A DNA stretch of 58,968 nt from Oscillospiraceae bacterium (GTDB lineage: Bacteria > Bacillota > Clostridia > Saccharofermentanales > Saccharofermentanaceae): NCBI GenBank assembly GCA_902788505.1, contig CADAKH010000018.1, positions 1 to 58,968 of the forward strand. Direction: 5' to 3'. Shown here one piece after another: positions 52,289 to 58,968 of this stretch. Under the pieces are notes generated by a model. It searched no databases, was not told the origin of the DNA, and saw only the letters and a list, made by a program, of their open reading frames with translations. Both the position numbers and the translations under genes were made by a program. How positions within the stretch are numbered: position 1 is the stretch's first letter; each line of letters starts with the position of its first letter.

Positions 52289-52434
52289 AACAATTTCCTC
52301 TTCCTTTTTTGTTCAATTGCAAGTATATTGTAGATACGGGCGCGAAAATAGATTGAAATTGCCTTGATTTTATAACTATTTTCCACGCTCATGTAAGATT
52401 GTTATAGTTTTCGCGTTTTTGGAGAAAGATTGTT

Positions 52435-53322
52435 ATGAAGAAAGAAGTGATGGGCCTCATCGTCAAGCGCGATGACGGTTCCGAGATAATCAATTACGAT
52501 GATGCGAGCTTTCCTTCATATATATACGACGGCTGGATCGCACCCAAGGTAACCTGGGAAGGCGTACCACACTATCATGAAGACATAGAGATCATGACCA
52601 TCAAGAAGGGCCGTCTTGCTTACTATGTAAACGGCAAGGAACTGCTCTTAAATGAGGGTGACACGATCGTCGTTAACTCCAACCAGATCCACTATAATCT
52701 CTGTGTAAACGGCGAAGTCGCCAAGTATGTGATCGCGATCATAAATCCAAGGATCCTGTCCAATTCCGTCGCCGTCGATATGCAGGCAATAAGGCCTATC
52801 ACGGAGAATCCGGACATTCCTTACCTGAGATTCAGATATATAAATGAATATACCGAACAGATGCGAGATCTGGTCCTGGGTCTTCCTGAGATAAGGCACG
52901 ATCCTTTCCAGATAACAAAGCAGTTCTATCAGATCTGGGATATCATCAGAAAACAGGCATCAAGCTATGGAGCTACAGCCGAAGAGCCCATATCCGATCC
53001 GAGGATGCTGTCTTTTAAGGCAATGATGCACTTCCTCTCGAATAATTATCCCGAACAGATAAAACTCGATGATATCGCGGCAAGCGGCAATGTCAGCAAA
53101 TCGCTTTGCAACACTCTTTTCCACCAGTATGTCGGTGAATCTCCTATAAATTATCTGATGCACTTAAGATGCCGCAAAGTGGCTGAATTACTGCGTTCCG
53201 GCAAACAGCCCATGTCGGAGATCGCAGCTCTGACCGGCTTTGGCGGAGTAAGTTATATGTCTGAGACATTCCGCAAGTTTTTCGAAAAATCACCCAGAGA
53301 ATACAGAAAACAGTGGGAGTAA
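52435..53322 (+). CDS. AraC-family regulator with cupin sensor domain
   Basis: A 295-residue regulator. The N-terminal cupin (about 40-110: PHYHEDIEIMTIKKGRLAYY and NEGDTIVVNSNQIHY) senses a small ligand, probably a sugar. The C-terminal AraC DNA-binding domain (about 195-292: IAASGNVSKSLCNTLFHQYV and IAALTGFGGVSYMSETFRKF) has two helix-turn-helices. GGAGAAAG precedes the ATG. It is divergent from the ABC-2 exporter operon and may control it, although that link is only positional. Confidence 0.88.
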   Translation: MKKEVMGLIVKRDDGSEIINYDDASFPSYIYDGWIAPKVTWEGVPHYHEDIEIMTIKKGRLAYYVNGKELLLNEGDTIVVNSNQIHYNLCVNGEVAKYVIAIINPRILSNSVAVDMQAIRPITENPDIPYLRFRYINEYTEQMRDLVLGLPEIRHDPFQITKQFYQIWDIIRKQASSYGATAEEPISDPRMLSFKAMMHFLSNNYPEQIKLDDIAASGNVSKSLCNTLFHQYVGESPINYLMHLRCRKVAELLRSGKQPMSEIAALTGFGGVSYMSETFRKFFEKSPREYRKQWE

Positions 53323-53452
53323 CTTTTACTGTTTATTAACAATTTGTGTTTACTATGGTCATTTTAGAAACATTTTCGCGAAGAAACCGCAATTCCATGC
53401 CTGATATAATTGCTATAGTATTTCTTAAAATAGCGTCAAGGGTGAAGATCTG

Positions 53453-55171
53453 ATGGTAAAAAGAAACAGCAACATCGATAAAACTCTAAAAAACCTCTCC
53501 CTTAGAAAAGAGGCACCGAAGAGTGCTTTCATTCTTCTTGTGCTGCTTTATACCATAACATCATTCCTTACGACGAGAACGTCGGTGATGCAGGGCTCCA
53601 TAGCAATCGGCGATCAGATGATCAAATATAATTCCTTCACCGGTGTTTTCTCAATGCTCGGATACATCTGCATAATCTGCCTCGTCATGCTGTTCCGCAG
53701 AGTCGGCTACATAGTATCGATGGCTGCGATCATCCTGCAGTTCCCTTTAATGATCTTCAACATCTTCGTGCGCGGAAACCTGAACTCACTTCCGGGTTTA
53801 TTCTCCAGCGTACTTGTCATTGGAGCGATCTCCATAATCCATTTCAATTACAAGAAGGTCTTGAATTACCAGCAGAGCATCCGCGAACAGGCCGTAACAG
53901 ACAGAATTACAGGCCTTCCGAACCGTTTTGCATGTGGCGAGCTGATGGCTGACCTTCATAAGCGCGGTGATCCTTTCGCACTTGTTTCGATCGATATCAA
54001 TGATTTCAAGAGCATCAACGATACCATGGGTCACGATACCGGTGATAAGGTATTAAGAGAAGTTGCAAGAAGATGGAAAAATCTGGCGAACAGTCTTGAG
54101 ACCGGCACTATCGACTTCATTGCAAGAAATTCAGGTGATGAATTCATGCTCGTAATAAGTGACTATGAAACAGCCGATGTAGTTGAAGATACGATCCGGG
54201 CATATAAGACCGAACTCGAAAAGAAGATCACGCTGGATGACTGCGACTATTATCTCACAGCATGTTTTGGCTACTCCCTGTTCCCTGAAGACAACGATGT
54301 TATTGATAATATCTGCCTTTATTCTGATGCGGCTTTGCACGAGGTGAAAAAGGTCGGCAGCGGAAGCAGACTGCTCAAGTACTCACCTTATGTCCTTAAC
54401 ACAGAAAGAACGTTTGAGATCGAGCGCAAGATCCGCACTGCATTAAGCAACAACAAGATCTTCTTCCATCTGCAGCCTCAGTACGATATGGATCACAAGC
54501 TCAGAGGATTCGAAGCACTTGCGCGTATGAAGGACGACGACGATACATATATCAGCCCTGTAGATTTCATTCCCGTAGCAGAGAAAACTGGTCTTGTTGA
54601 CCGCATCGATATGCGCGTTTTCGAGCTCGCCATGGATTTTCTGGATAAGGCAACCAACGAGAGAAATTCCGATGTCATGCTGAGCGTAAATGTCTCCGTA
54701 AGACATCTTATGAAGAATAACTTCATTGATGAGATCAAGCGCATTATTTCATCCCACAATGTAGCACCTGAGCGCATTGAGATCGAGATCACCGAATCCA
54801 TCATGATCGACTCTGCCGAGAAGGCTCTTCAGCGCATCGATGAGATCAAGGCAATGGGAATGAAAGTTGCAATAGATGATTTCGGAACAGGTTATTCCTC
54901 ACTCAGTTATCTGAATAACTTCCCGTCAGATCTTCTTAAGATCGACAAGTCTTTTATCGATCAGATGAACTTAAGCGAATCATCCAGACAGTATGTAGCA
55001 ATGATCATTTCGATCGGACATATCCTTAATCTGAAAGTTATCTCCGAAGGTGTTGAATCACCGGAGCAGGTCAAAGTCCTGAAAGATATCGGATGCGATT
55101 ACATTCAGGGATATGTCTGGGGCAAACCGGTACCGCCTGAAGAAGCAGCAAAGCTTATGGAATCGTTCTAA
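53453..55171 (+). CDS. Membrane GGDEF-EAL cyclic-di-GMP enzyme
   Basis: A 572-residue protein: four transmembrane helices (about 25-135), a GGDEF domain (about 145-310) and an EAL domain (about 325-570). The GGDEF motif reads NSGDEF, i.e. SGDEF, which is a tolerated change in some cyclases. The EAL domain is complete: FEALAR, VNVSVRH, EITES, IDDFGTGYSSL, LKIDKSF, SEGVES and IQGYVWGKP, so it should be a working phosphodiesterase. AAGGGTGAAG before the ATG is the ribosome site. Likely monocistronic with the terminator at 55208. Confidence 0.93.
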   Translation: MVKRNSNIDKTLKNLSLRKEAPKSAFILLVLLYTITSFLTTRTSVMQGSIAIGDQMIKYNSFTGVFSMLGYICIICLVMLFRRVGYIVSMAAIILQFPLMIFNIFVRGNLNSLPGLFSSVLVIGAISIIHFNYKKVLNYQQSIREQAVTDRITGLPNRFACGELMADLHKRGDPFALVSIDINDFKSINDTMGHDTGDKVLREVARRWKNLANSLETGTIDFIARNSGDEFMLVISDYETADVVEDTIRAYKTELEKKITLDDCDYYLTACFGYSLFPEDNDVIDNICLYSDAALHEVKKVGSGSRLLKYSPYVLNTERTFEIERKIRTALSNNKIFFHLQPQYDMDHKLRGFEALARMKDDDDTYISPVDFIPVAEKTGLVDRIDMRVFELAMDFLDKATNERNSDVMLSVNVSVRHLMKNNFIDEIKRIISSHNVAPERIEIEITESIMIDSAEKALQRIDEIKAMGMKVAIDDFGTGYSSLSYLNNFPSDLLKIDKSFIDQMNLSESSRQYVAMIISIGHILNLKVISEGVESPEQVKVLKDIGCDYIQGYVWGKPVPPEEAAKLMESF

Positions 55172-55207
55172 CGAATTTAGAAATAAGAGGATAGTTTTAA
55201 GAAGTTT

Positions 55208-55244
55208 GAAGGTTGTCTCACGTATTGAGCCAACCTTCTTTTTT
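55208..55244 (+). terminator. Terminator with GTCTCA/TGAG core
   Basis: Stem GAAGGTTGTCTCA/TGAGCCAACCTTC (one mismatch) with a short loop, followed by TTTTTT. It ends the GGDEF-EAL transcript. Confidence 0.88.
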
Positions 55245-55560
55245 AACTCTAAATATCCGTTTTATTCTATCCGCGTTCATCCAAAACTTTCTGAACTCTG
55301 TCCTGCGCGATTCTGATCACCTGATCAATGCTCTTTGGTGTACCTGACCCTGTTCGCAGGGGTATCTTCGAAGTAACCTCCAAAAAGACTGCTGATGGTG
55401 GTTTGGTTAAAGTATTCTACCGCTGCCTCTCCGGTCAACCTTACGATTTATAACAACAGGAACTTCTCCCCTGTTCTATAAATTATAACATCCGGATTAT
55501 TGTCTCTTGTTATCTTTTTGAGTTGCAGATTCATTTATATAACGCCGATCATATATCAGT
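55245..55560. other. Intergenic region with possible gene remnant on the minus strand
   Basis: About 315 bp without an open gene. On the minus strand two short overlapping frames look coding: one ending ANRVRYTKEH (stop near 55334) and one ending VQKVLDERG (stop near 55275). They cannot be joined without a frameshift, so this may be a decayed gene end. I do not recognise the product. Confidence 0.25.
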
Positions 55561-55565
55561 TCCGT

Positions 55566-55613
55566 TGATTTTTTGAACATTGTTCAATATAATCATCTTG
55601 AACATCGTTCAAG
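55566..55613 (+). promoter_or_regulatory. Promoter with two TetR-type operators
   Basis: TTGATT (55566-55571), 17-bp spacer, TATAAT (55589-55594). One palindrome TTGAACATTGTTCAA (55574-55588) fills the spacer and a second TTGAACATCGTTCAA (55599-55613) covers the expected start and touches the ribosome site AAGGAG. Centres are 25 bp apart. Confidence 0.85.
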
Positions 55614-55622
55614 GAGATATGT

Positions 55623-56201
55623 ATGAGCGACATAAAAGAACTTCTTATAGATCAGACAATTGCCCTTATTAAGGAATCCGACGGCCAACCGGAAAGTATT
55701 ACAGCCAGAGCCATAGCCCAAAGGAGCGGCGTGGCGCTCGGCCTTATCAATTACCATTTCGGCAGCAAGGACAATCTGCTGGCAGAATGTTCCAATAAGA
55801 TCATCAATGACCTTTTAAGCGGCATGAAGCCGGATCTTGTGAAGGCAAAAGACGACGGACTATCCGATTGCGAGCGTTTGACCGTTTACGCGAAGCAGAC
55901 GTTTGAATACCTTTTCGCAAACCGCGCAATAGTTAAGATATCTATCCTCTCAGACTTCAGATCTTACGGATCCGACTCCAATTCAGCTCTTACACAAAAG
56001 GGTTTTCAGATAGCTTTAAGGGGTGACATCCCCGACAAGAGCAAACGCCTGATAGCCTTCTGCCTTGCATCCTCGATGCAGGCTGCTTTTCTCGCGGCAG
56101 ATGAATCAAAAAAGATAACCGGATATGATCTTAATACAAAAAAGGGACGCAGTTCTTTTATCGAAGACACGGTAAATATGCTCATGGGAGAGATCGTATG
56201 A
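55623..56201 (+). CDS. TetR-family repressor
   Basis: A 192-residue regulator with the N-terminal helix-turn-helix ITARAIAQRSGVALGLINYH followed by FGSKDNLL, and a helical ligand-binding domain. AAGGAG at 55612-55617 precedes the ATG. The start is downstream of two matching palindromes in its own promoter, so it is very likely autoregulated and also controls the membrane-protein gene that overlaps its end by four bases (ATGA). Confidence 0.93.
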   Translation: MSDIKELLIDQTIALIKESDGQPESITARAIAQRSGVALGLINYHFGSKDNLLAECSNKIINDLLSGMKPDLVKAKDDGLSDCERLTVYAKQTFEYLFANRAIVKISILSDFRSYGSDSNSALTQKGFQIALRGDIPDKSKRLIAFCLASSMQAAFLAADESKKITGYDLNTKKGRSSFIEDTVNMLMGEIV

Positions 56202-56911
56202 ACAAGAAATTCCTCCCCGCTCTCATGCCGCTCAGAAGCATCATATTTATTGCCGTGTTTATCGTAATATCAATGATCGCGGGAAAGGGCCTGTCTGATA
56301 TCAGTAACACATGGTCAGTCGTTGCAAGCGCAGTAAATATCATAACGGTCGCCGCCTTGATCTTACTGACAAAAAATGACGGCGGATTTAAAAAACTGAT
56401 CAACTATGAGAAGGGCAAAACAACACCCAAACAGGTTGCCGGCATGAGTTTACTCATTCTCCTGCTCGGTATGGGTGGAATGTTTCTGGCAGGGTTTCTG
56501 TGCTATGGAATAATACCTTATGCGCCACCGATGATAATCGCACCGATACCCGTTCCTCTTGCAGTGATCAATCTCATTTTGCTTCCTGTCAGTACAGCGC
56601 TTGCAGAGGACAGTATCTATCTCGGTTGCGGAGTGGGCACGATCAAAAACAGATACTTATCCGTGATCATTCCGTCTTTCTTCTTTGCAGTTCAGCACAG
56701 CTTTATTCCGACACTGTCTGACGCAAGGTATATGATCTACCGTTTCCTGTCATTCCTTTCTCTGACGATATTGCTTTGCATCATCTACAGGAAAAACAGG
56801 AATCCATTGCCCATTATGATCGGACATGCGATCATCGATTTACTGACAGCCGGGCAGATCCTGGCAACCTCGGCGATTCCCGGATTCTATGACATGATGA
56901 CAAACCTATAA
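56198..56911 (+). CDS. CPBP-family membrane protein with altered motifs
   Basis: A 237-residue membrane protein with about seven helices. Traces of the CPBP/CAAX-protease motifs are visible: AEDSIYLG where EExxxR is expected, FAVQHSF (FxxxH) and GHAIIDL (HxxxD). The Glu-Glu pair has become Glu-Asp and the Arg is missing, so protease activity is doubtful. It may be an immunity- or transport-type member. Expression is coupled to the TetR gene. Confidence 0.75.
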   Translation: MNKKFLPALMPLRSIIFIAVFIVISMIAGKGLSDISNTWSVVASAVNIITVAALILLTKNDGGFKKLINYEKGKTTPKQVAGMSLLILLLGMGGMFLAGFLCYGIIPYAPPMIIAPIPVPLAVINLILLPVSTALAEDSIYLGCGVGTIKNRYLSVIIPSFFFAVQHSFIPTLSDARYMIYRFLSFLSLTILLCIIYRKNRNPLPIMIGHAIIDLLTAGQILATSAIPGFYDMMTNL

Positions 56912-56940
56912 TCCCGTAAGCATTATGCTCACGGGATTAT
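56908..56940 (+). terminator. Hairpin overlapping the CPBP-like stop codon
   Basis: Perfect 10-bp arms ATAATCCCGT/ACGGGATTAT with a 13-nt loop; the left arm contains the TAA. No T run follows, so termination strength is uncertain. Confidence 0.6.
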
Positions 56941-57092
56941 CAGCTGACTATATTCAGGATTATTACTAAAAACTCAATTGTATATCACAGGACCAATCTG
57001 CGGTCCTTCTTCGACATATGAAGTGGCTTCTTCTCAGTGAAAAAGAGCATAAACGTCTGAGACAGTAACCTCTGCATCTGATTACTGATGAT

Positions 57093-57370
57093 TTAGATGC
57101 CTACTCCTGATTCAAGTATTTCTATTCCCGGAGCATCACAATCTATCTCCATCATTGCTCCGACAGGAAGTACAGTCATAGAGGTAACTGCTCCCCTTAA
57201 GCGCATGAGGTGTCTCAACCACTTTTTCGTTAAAGATCTTCTCGAATCTTCTTTTACCCAGAAGGTATCTGGGAAGCATATCCGCATCACCGGCACGGCC
57301 GCCTGAAATTGAAATAAAGGCTACTTTATCACCCTCATTCAATTTCGGTGGAATGATCAGTTTTTTTCAT
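57093..57370 (-). pseudogene. S66 LD-carboxypeptidase remnant with internal deletion
   Basis: The minus strand keeps the two ends of an S66 peptidase and lacks the middle. The 5' part encodes IIPPKLNEGDKVAFISISGG, RAGDADMLPRY, RRFEKIF and VVETPHALKGSSYLYD; the 3' part encodes TVLPVGAMMEID, PGIEILESGVGI and a stop at 57093. The parts are in different frames and join near 57175, so around 200-250 residues including the catalytic Ser and Glu are missing. The start ATG at 57370 is separated from the frame by a run of seven A, one too many. Clearly inactive. Confidence 0.85.
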
Positions 57371-57381
57371 GGGCTTGTATC

Positions 57382-58359
57382 TTAATATATTATGACCTGC
57401 ACATTCGCATTGCCCAGCTTGTCCCAGATAATACCCGGAACAAGTCCGCCCGAGAGCGCATTGTCGATATATTTATCGACATCTATCTCGTCATCCTGAG
57501 TATCCGCAGAAATGTCAGGTATATCAACTGCACTATATACTTTCTTGTCAATATCGGGATCGAAATAAAAGAACCATATCGTGAAACTCATCCCTTCCGG
57601 ATATATACCCATCTCATCCGTCTTGATACAGATGTCGCGCAACTGTCTCAGGTATTCGTTAACTTCGCTGCGCTTCTCCTCCGAAGATTCAGTAGAAACA
57701 TATATCCTGATTATATAATTACAACTCGCCATTCTGCGTCCCGAGTTGTCAATCATTGTGTCGTCGAAATCATGCTCTTCAAGGCAGGACTTCATCTCGT
57801 CATAGTACGGGTGCTCGTTTAAAATGTACCAGCATTCCTCGGTTTGTGAAACAGGCTTAGGATTGTTTTTCCTGTCATTCACATAGACTATTCCGAGTGC
57901 GACAGGAGTCAGTATCAGTATGGTTGAGATCACCATGTTCACCACTGCCCAGATGCTCTTGCGGTTCTTTACTTTCGCCGCGATTGCGAAAGCAAGGCTC
58001 GCGATCGGCCCTAACGCGCATGCAGCCGCAATGAGAAACGCCGTGTAAAAAGTATCCCCGACAGCACCGAAACCCATCGCAAGGATCATGACAAAGAGAA
58101 ACGGAATGGCAAGTACGCCAAGAACCATCAGCACATTCGATATGATGCAGAAGATCATGGCGGTCTTTTTGGACTTCCCGGAATTGACGGCAGAAGGAGC
58201 CTGCTGATACGGAACGTTTTGCTGATACGGAGCGGGCTGCACGGCAGGACCGTACTGAACCGGCGGATATGCAACATTAGGATAAGGATTGTTCTGTATA
58301 CCGTACTGGTTGTTTTGCGCACCGTTTTGGCTGTTCTGCCCGTACTGATCGTTCTGCAT
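57382..58359 (-). CDS. Membrane protein with Gln/Pro/Tyr-rich N-terminus
   Basis: A 325-residue protein. Residues 1-60 are a low-complexity Gln/Asn/Tyr/Pro tract (QNNQYGIQNNPYPN). Three or four transmembrane helices follow (about 68-90, 95-120, 130-155) in a DUF4190-like arrangement, then a soluble C-terminal domain (160-325) without known motifs. Such proteins are frequent in clostridia, function unknown. The downstream end is 12 bp from the S66 remnant. Confidence 0.78.
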   Translation of the reverse strand: MQNDQYGQNSQNGAQNNQYGIQNNPYPNVAYPPVQYGPAVQPAPYQQNVPYQQAPSAVNSGKSKKTAMIFCIISNVLMVLGVLAIPFLFVMILAMGFGAVGDTFYTAFLIAAACALGPIASLAFAIAAKVKNRKSIWAVVNMVISTILILTPVALGIVYVNDRKNNPKPVSQTEECWYILNEHPYYDEMKSCLEEHDFDDTMIDNSGRRMASCNYIIRIYVSTESSEEKRSEVNEYLRQLRDICIKTDEMGIYPEGMSFTIWFFYFDPDIDKKVYSAVDIPDISADTQDDEIDVDKYIDNALSGGLVPGIIWDKLGNANVQVIIY

Positions 58360-58472
58360 CAGGAAGACCTCGTTTTCGCACTGCTGACTCTTTATACTGT
58401 TGATTTTCTTATCAATACCATTATAACTTTTCCGTATCTGTCAGATGTCACTTTACACTACTACAAAATCAT

Positions 58473-58745
58473 TCACTTTACGAGCATTTTGGATGCAAGT
58501 TCGATAACTCCATCTTTGATCTTCATCACAAATCGTCCGCCTCCGAAAGTCGTAAAGGCAAAAGTCTCATCATCGATCACCTGACATCCCGTACACAGAT
58601 TATCCTTCGGTGCCGTATCTTTTATACTCCACAATCCTTCGATATACAGATTATTATCTTTAAGATTTCGGGCATTTATTTCCTCTTCATCCCATTCCCA
58701 AACAAGAGACAGTCCACCTACGTAGTATTCATGTTTTGTTATCAT
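58473..58745 (-). CDS. Small hypothetical protein
   Basis: A 90-residue soluble protein with a regular strand pattern (GLSLVWEWDEEEIN, FAFTTFGGGRFVMKI) and a Cys pair in LCTGC. Not recognised. The frame begins at an ATG overlapping the end of an upstream frame, with GGGGAAAT as possible ribosome site. Coding-like composition and length support it modestly. Confidence 0.55.
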   Translation of the reverse strand: MITKHEYYVGGLSLVWEWDEEEINARNLKDNNLYIEGLWSIKDTAPKDNLCTGCQVIDDETFAFTTFGGGRFVMKIKDGVIELASKMLVK

Positions 58746-58875
58746 TCTTCATATTTCCCCGATTGAACGATATCCTGTTTATTATCCCTATAAACCATAG
58801 CAAAATCAGGACGAAAAAAACTACTAAACATACAATTCCAAATACTATAGTGAACGGGTATAGATTCGGATGTTC
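58729..58875 (-). other. Open frame with one membrane helix, no start codon seen
   Basis: On the minus strand, from the in-frame stop at 58876-58878 to the TGA at 58729, a 48-codon frame encodes a strongly hydrophobic segment (FTIVFGIVCLVVFFVLILLW) and a basic tail. It overlaps the next gene by 17 bp as real neighbours often do, but there is no ATG before the helix. It may be a truncated gene. Confidence 0.35.
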
Positions 58876-58897
58876 TTACACTTTCCATTTAACACCG

Positions 58898-58968
58898 TCA
58901 CCAACCCCAGCGTTCACTCTCGGGCAAGGCATAATATGCCTTCACACGATCTAATAAAGCACGTGCTC
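58898..58968 (-). CDS. C-terminal end of an unidentified gene (partial)
   Basis: The minus strand is open from the window edge to a TGA at 58898-58900 and reads ARALLDRVKAYYALPESERW plus GW. Composition is coding-like. Too short to identify. Confidence 0.3.
   Translation of the reverse strand, partial: ARALLDRVKAYYALPESERWGW

Overview
The window reads as a chromosomal segment of an anaerobic, Gram-positive-type clostridium (Bacillota, class Clostridia). Pointers are a Tn916-type integrase, many cytoplasmic-membrane lipoproteins with no outer-membrane genes, a YesM/YesN two-component pair, an AGCS symporter, a FeoA-FeoB fusion, AGGAGG-type ribosome binding sites and moderate GC. Gene content (ChvE-type sugar import, GH43 glycosidase, two carbohydrate sensing lipoproteins) fits a gut or rumen polysaccharide degrader. 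The genus cannot be fixed from sequence alone.

Layout. 1-2170: right end of an integrated mobilizable element (RepA-like ATPase tail, MobC, Xis, Int, integrase arm-type repeats). 2286-6480: low-molecular-weight phosphatase, lipoprotein, DUF1294-metallophosphoesterase fusion, carboxylesterase with a possible leaderless promoter, Rrf2 regulator. 6586-13600 (minus): lipase-like membrane protein and a complete MoxR/DUF58/VWA/VWA/TPR operon whose last product has a long Thr-Pro repeat tail. 13919-16555: lipoprotein and AGCS symporter. 16675-20360 (minus): a HAD-like protein, its paralogue fused to a ParB-like domain, a PAS-type class III cyclase and a protein made of two cyclic-nucleotide-binding domains. 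20434-31860 (minus): a sugar regulon with membrane-anchored sugar-binding sensor, histidine kinase, AraC-type response regulator, sugar-binding lipoprotein, an intercalated clpP, ChvE-like binding protein, ABC ATPase and two different permeases.

31924-36784: DUF2130 protein, VWA protein, macro-domain fusion, glycosyltransferase 2. 36797-39510 (minus): feoAB with a Cys-rich partner and two DtxR/IdeR-like operator palindromes. 39541-40890: lone PD-(D/E)XK-like nuclease and a repeat-rich non-coding tract. 40890-46340: GH43 enzyme and lipoprotein, surface 5'-nucleotidase, CstA. 46439-49714: TetR plus two alpha/beta hydrolases with a well-defined promoter-operator, a repeat-bearing intergenic region, DinB-like protein. 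49736-55250: ABC-2 exporter, AraC regulator, GGDEF-EAL protein. 55560-58968: TetR with a double operator and a CPBP-like membrane protein, an internally deleted S66 peptidase pseudogene, a membrane protein and poorly conserved small genes at the edge.

No tRNA, rRNA, CRISPR array or insertion sequence was recognised. The most promising places for new biology are the ParB-HAD/HAD pair beside the cyclase and cyclic-nucleotide-binding genes, the clpP leader hairpin inside the sugar regulon, and two promoters that place the predicted start of transcription on the start codon.
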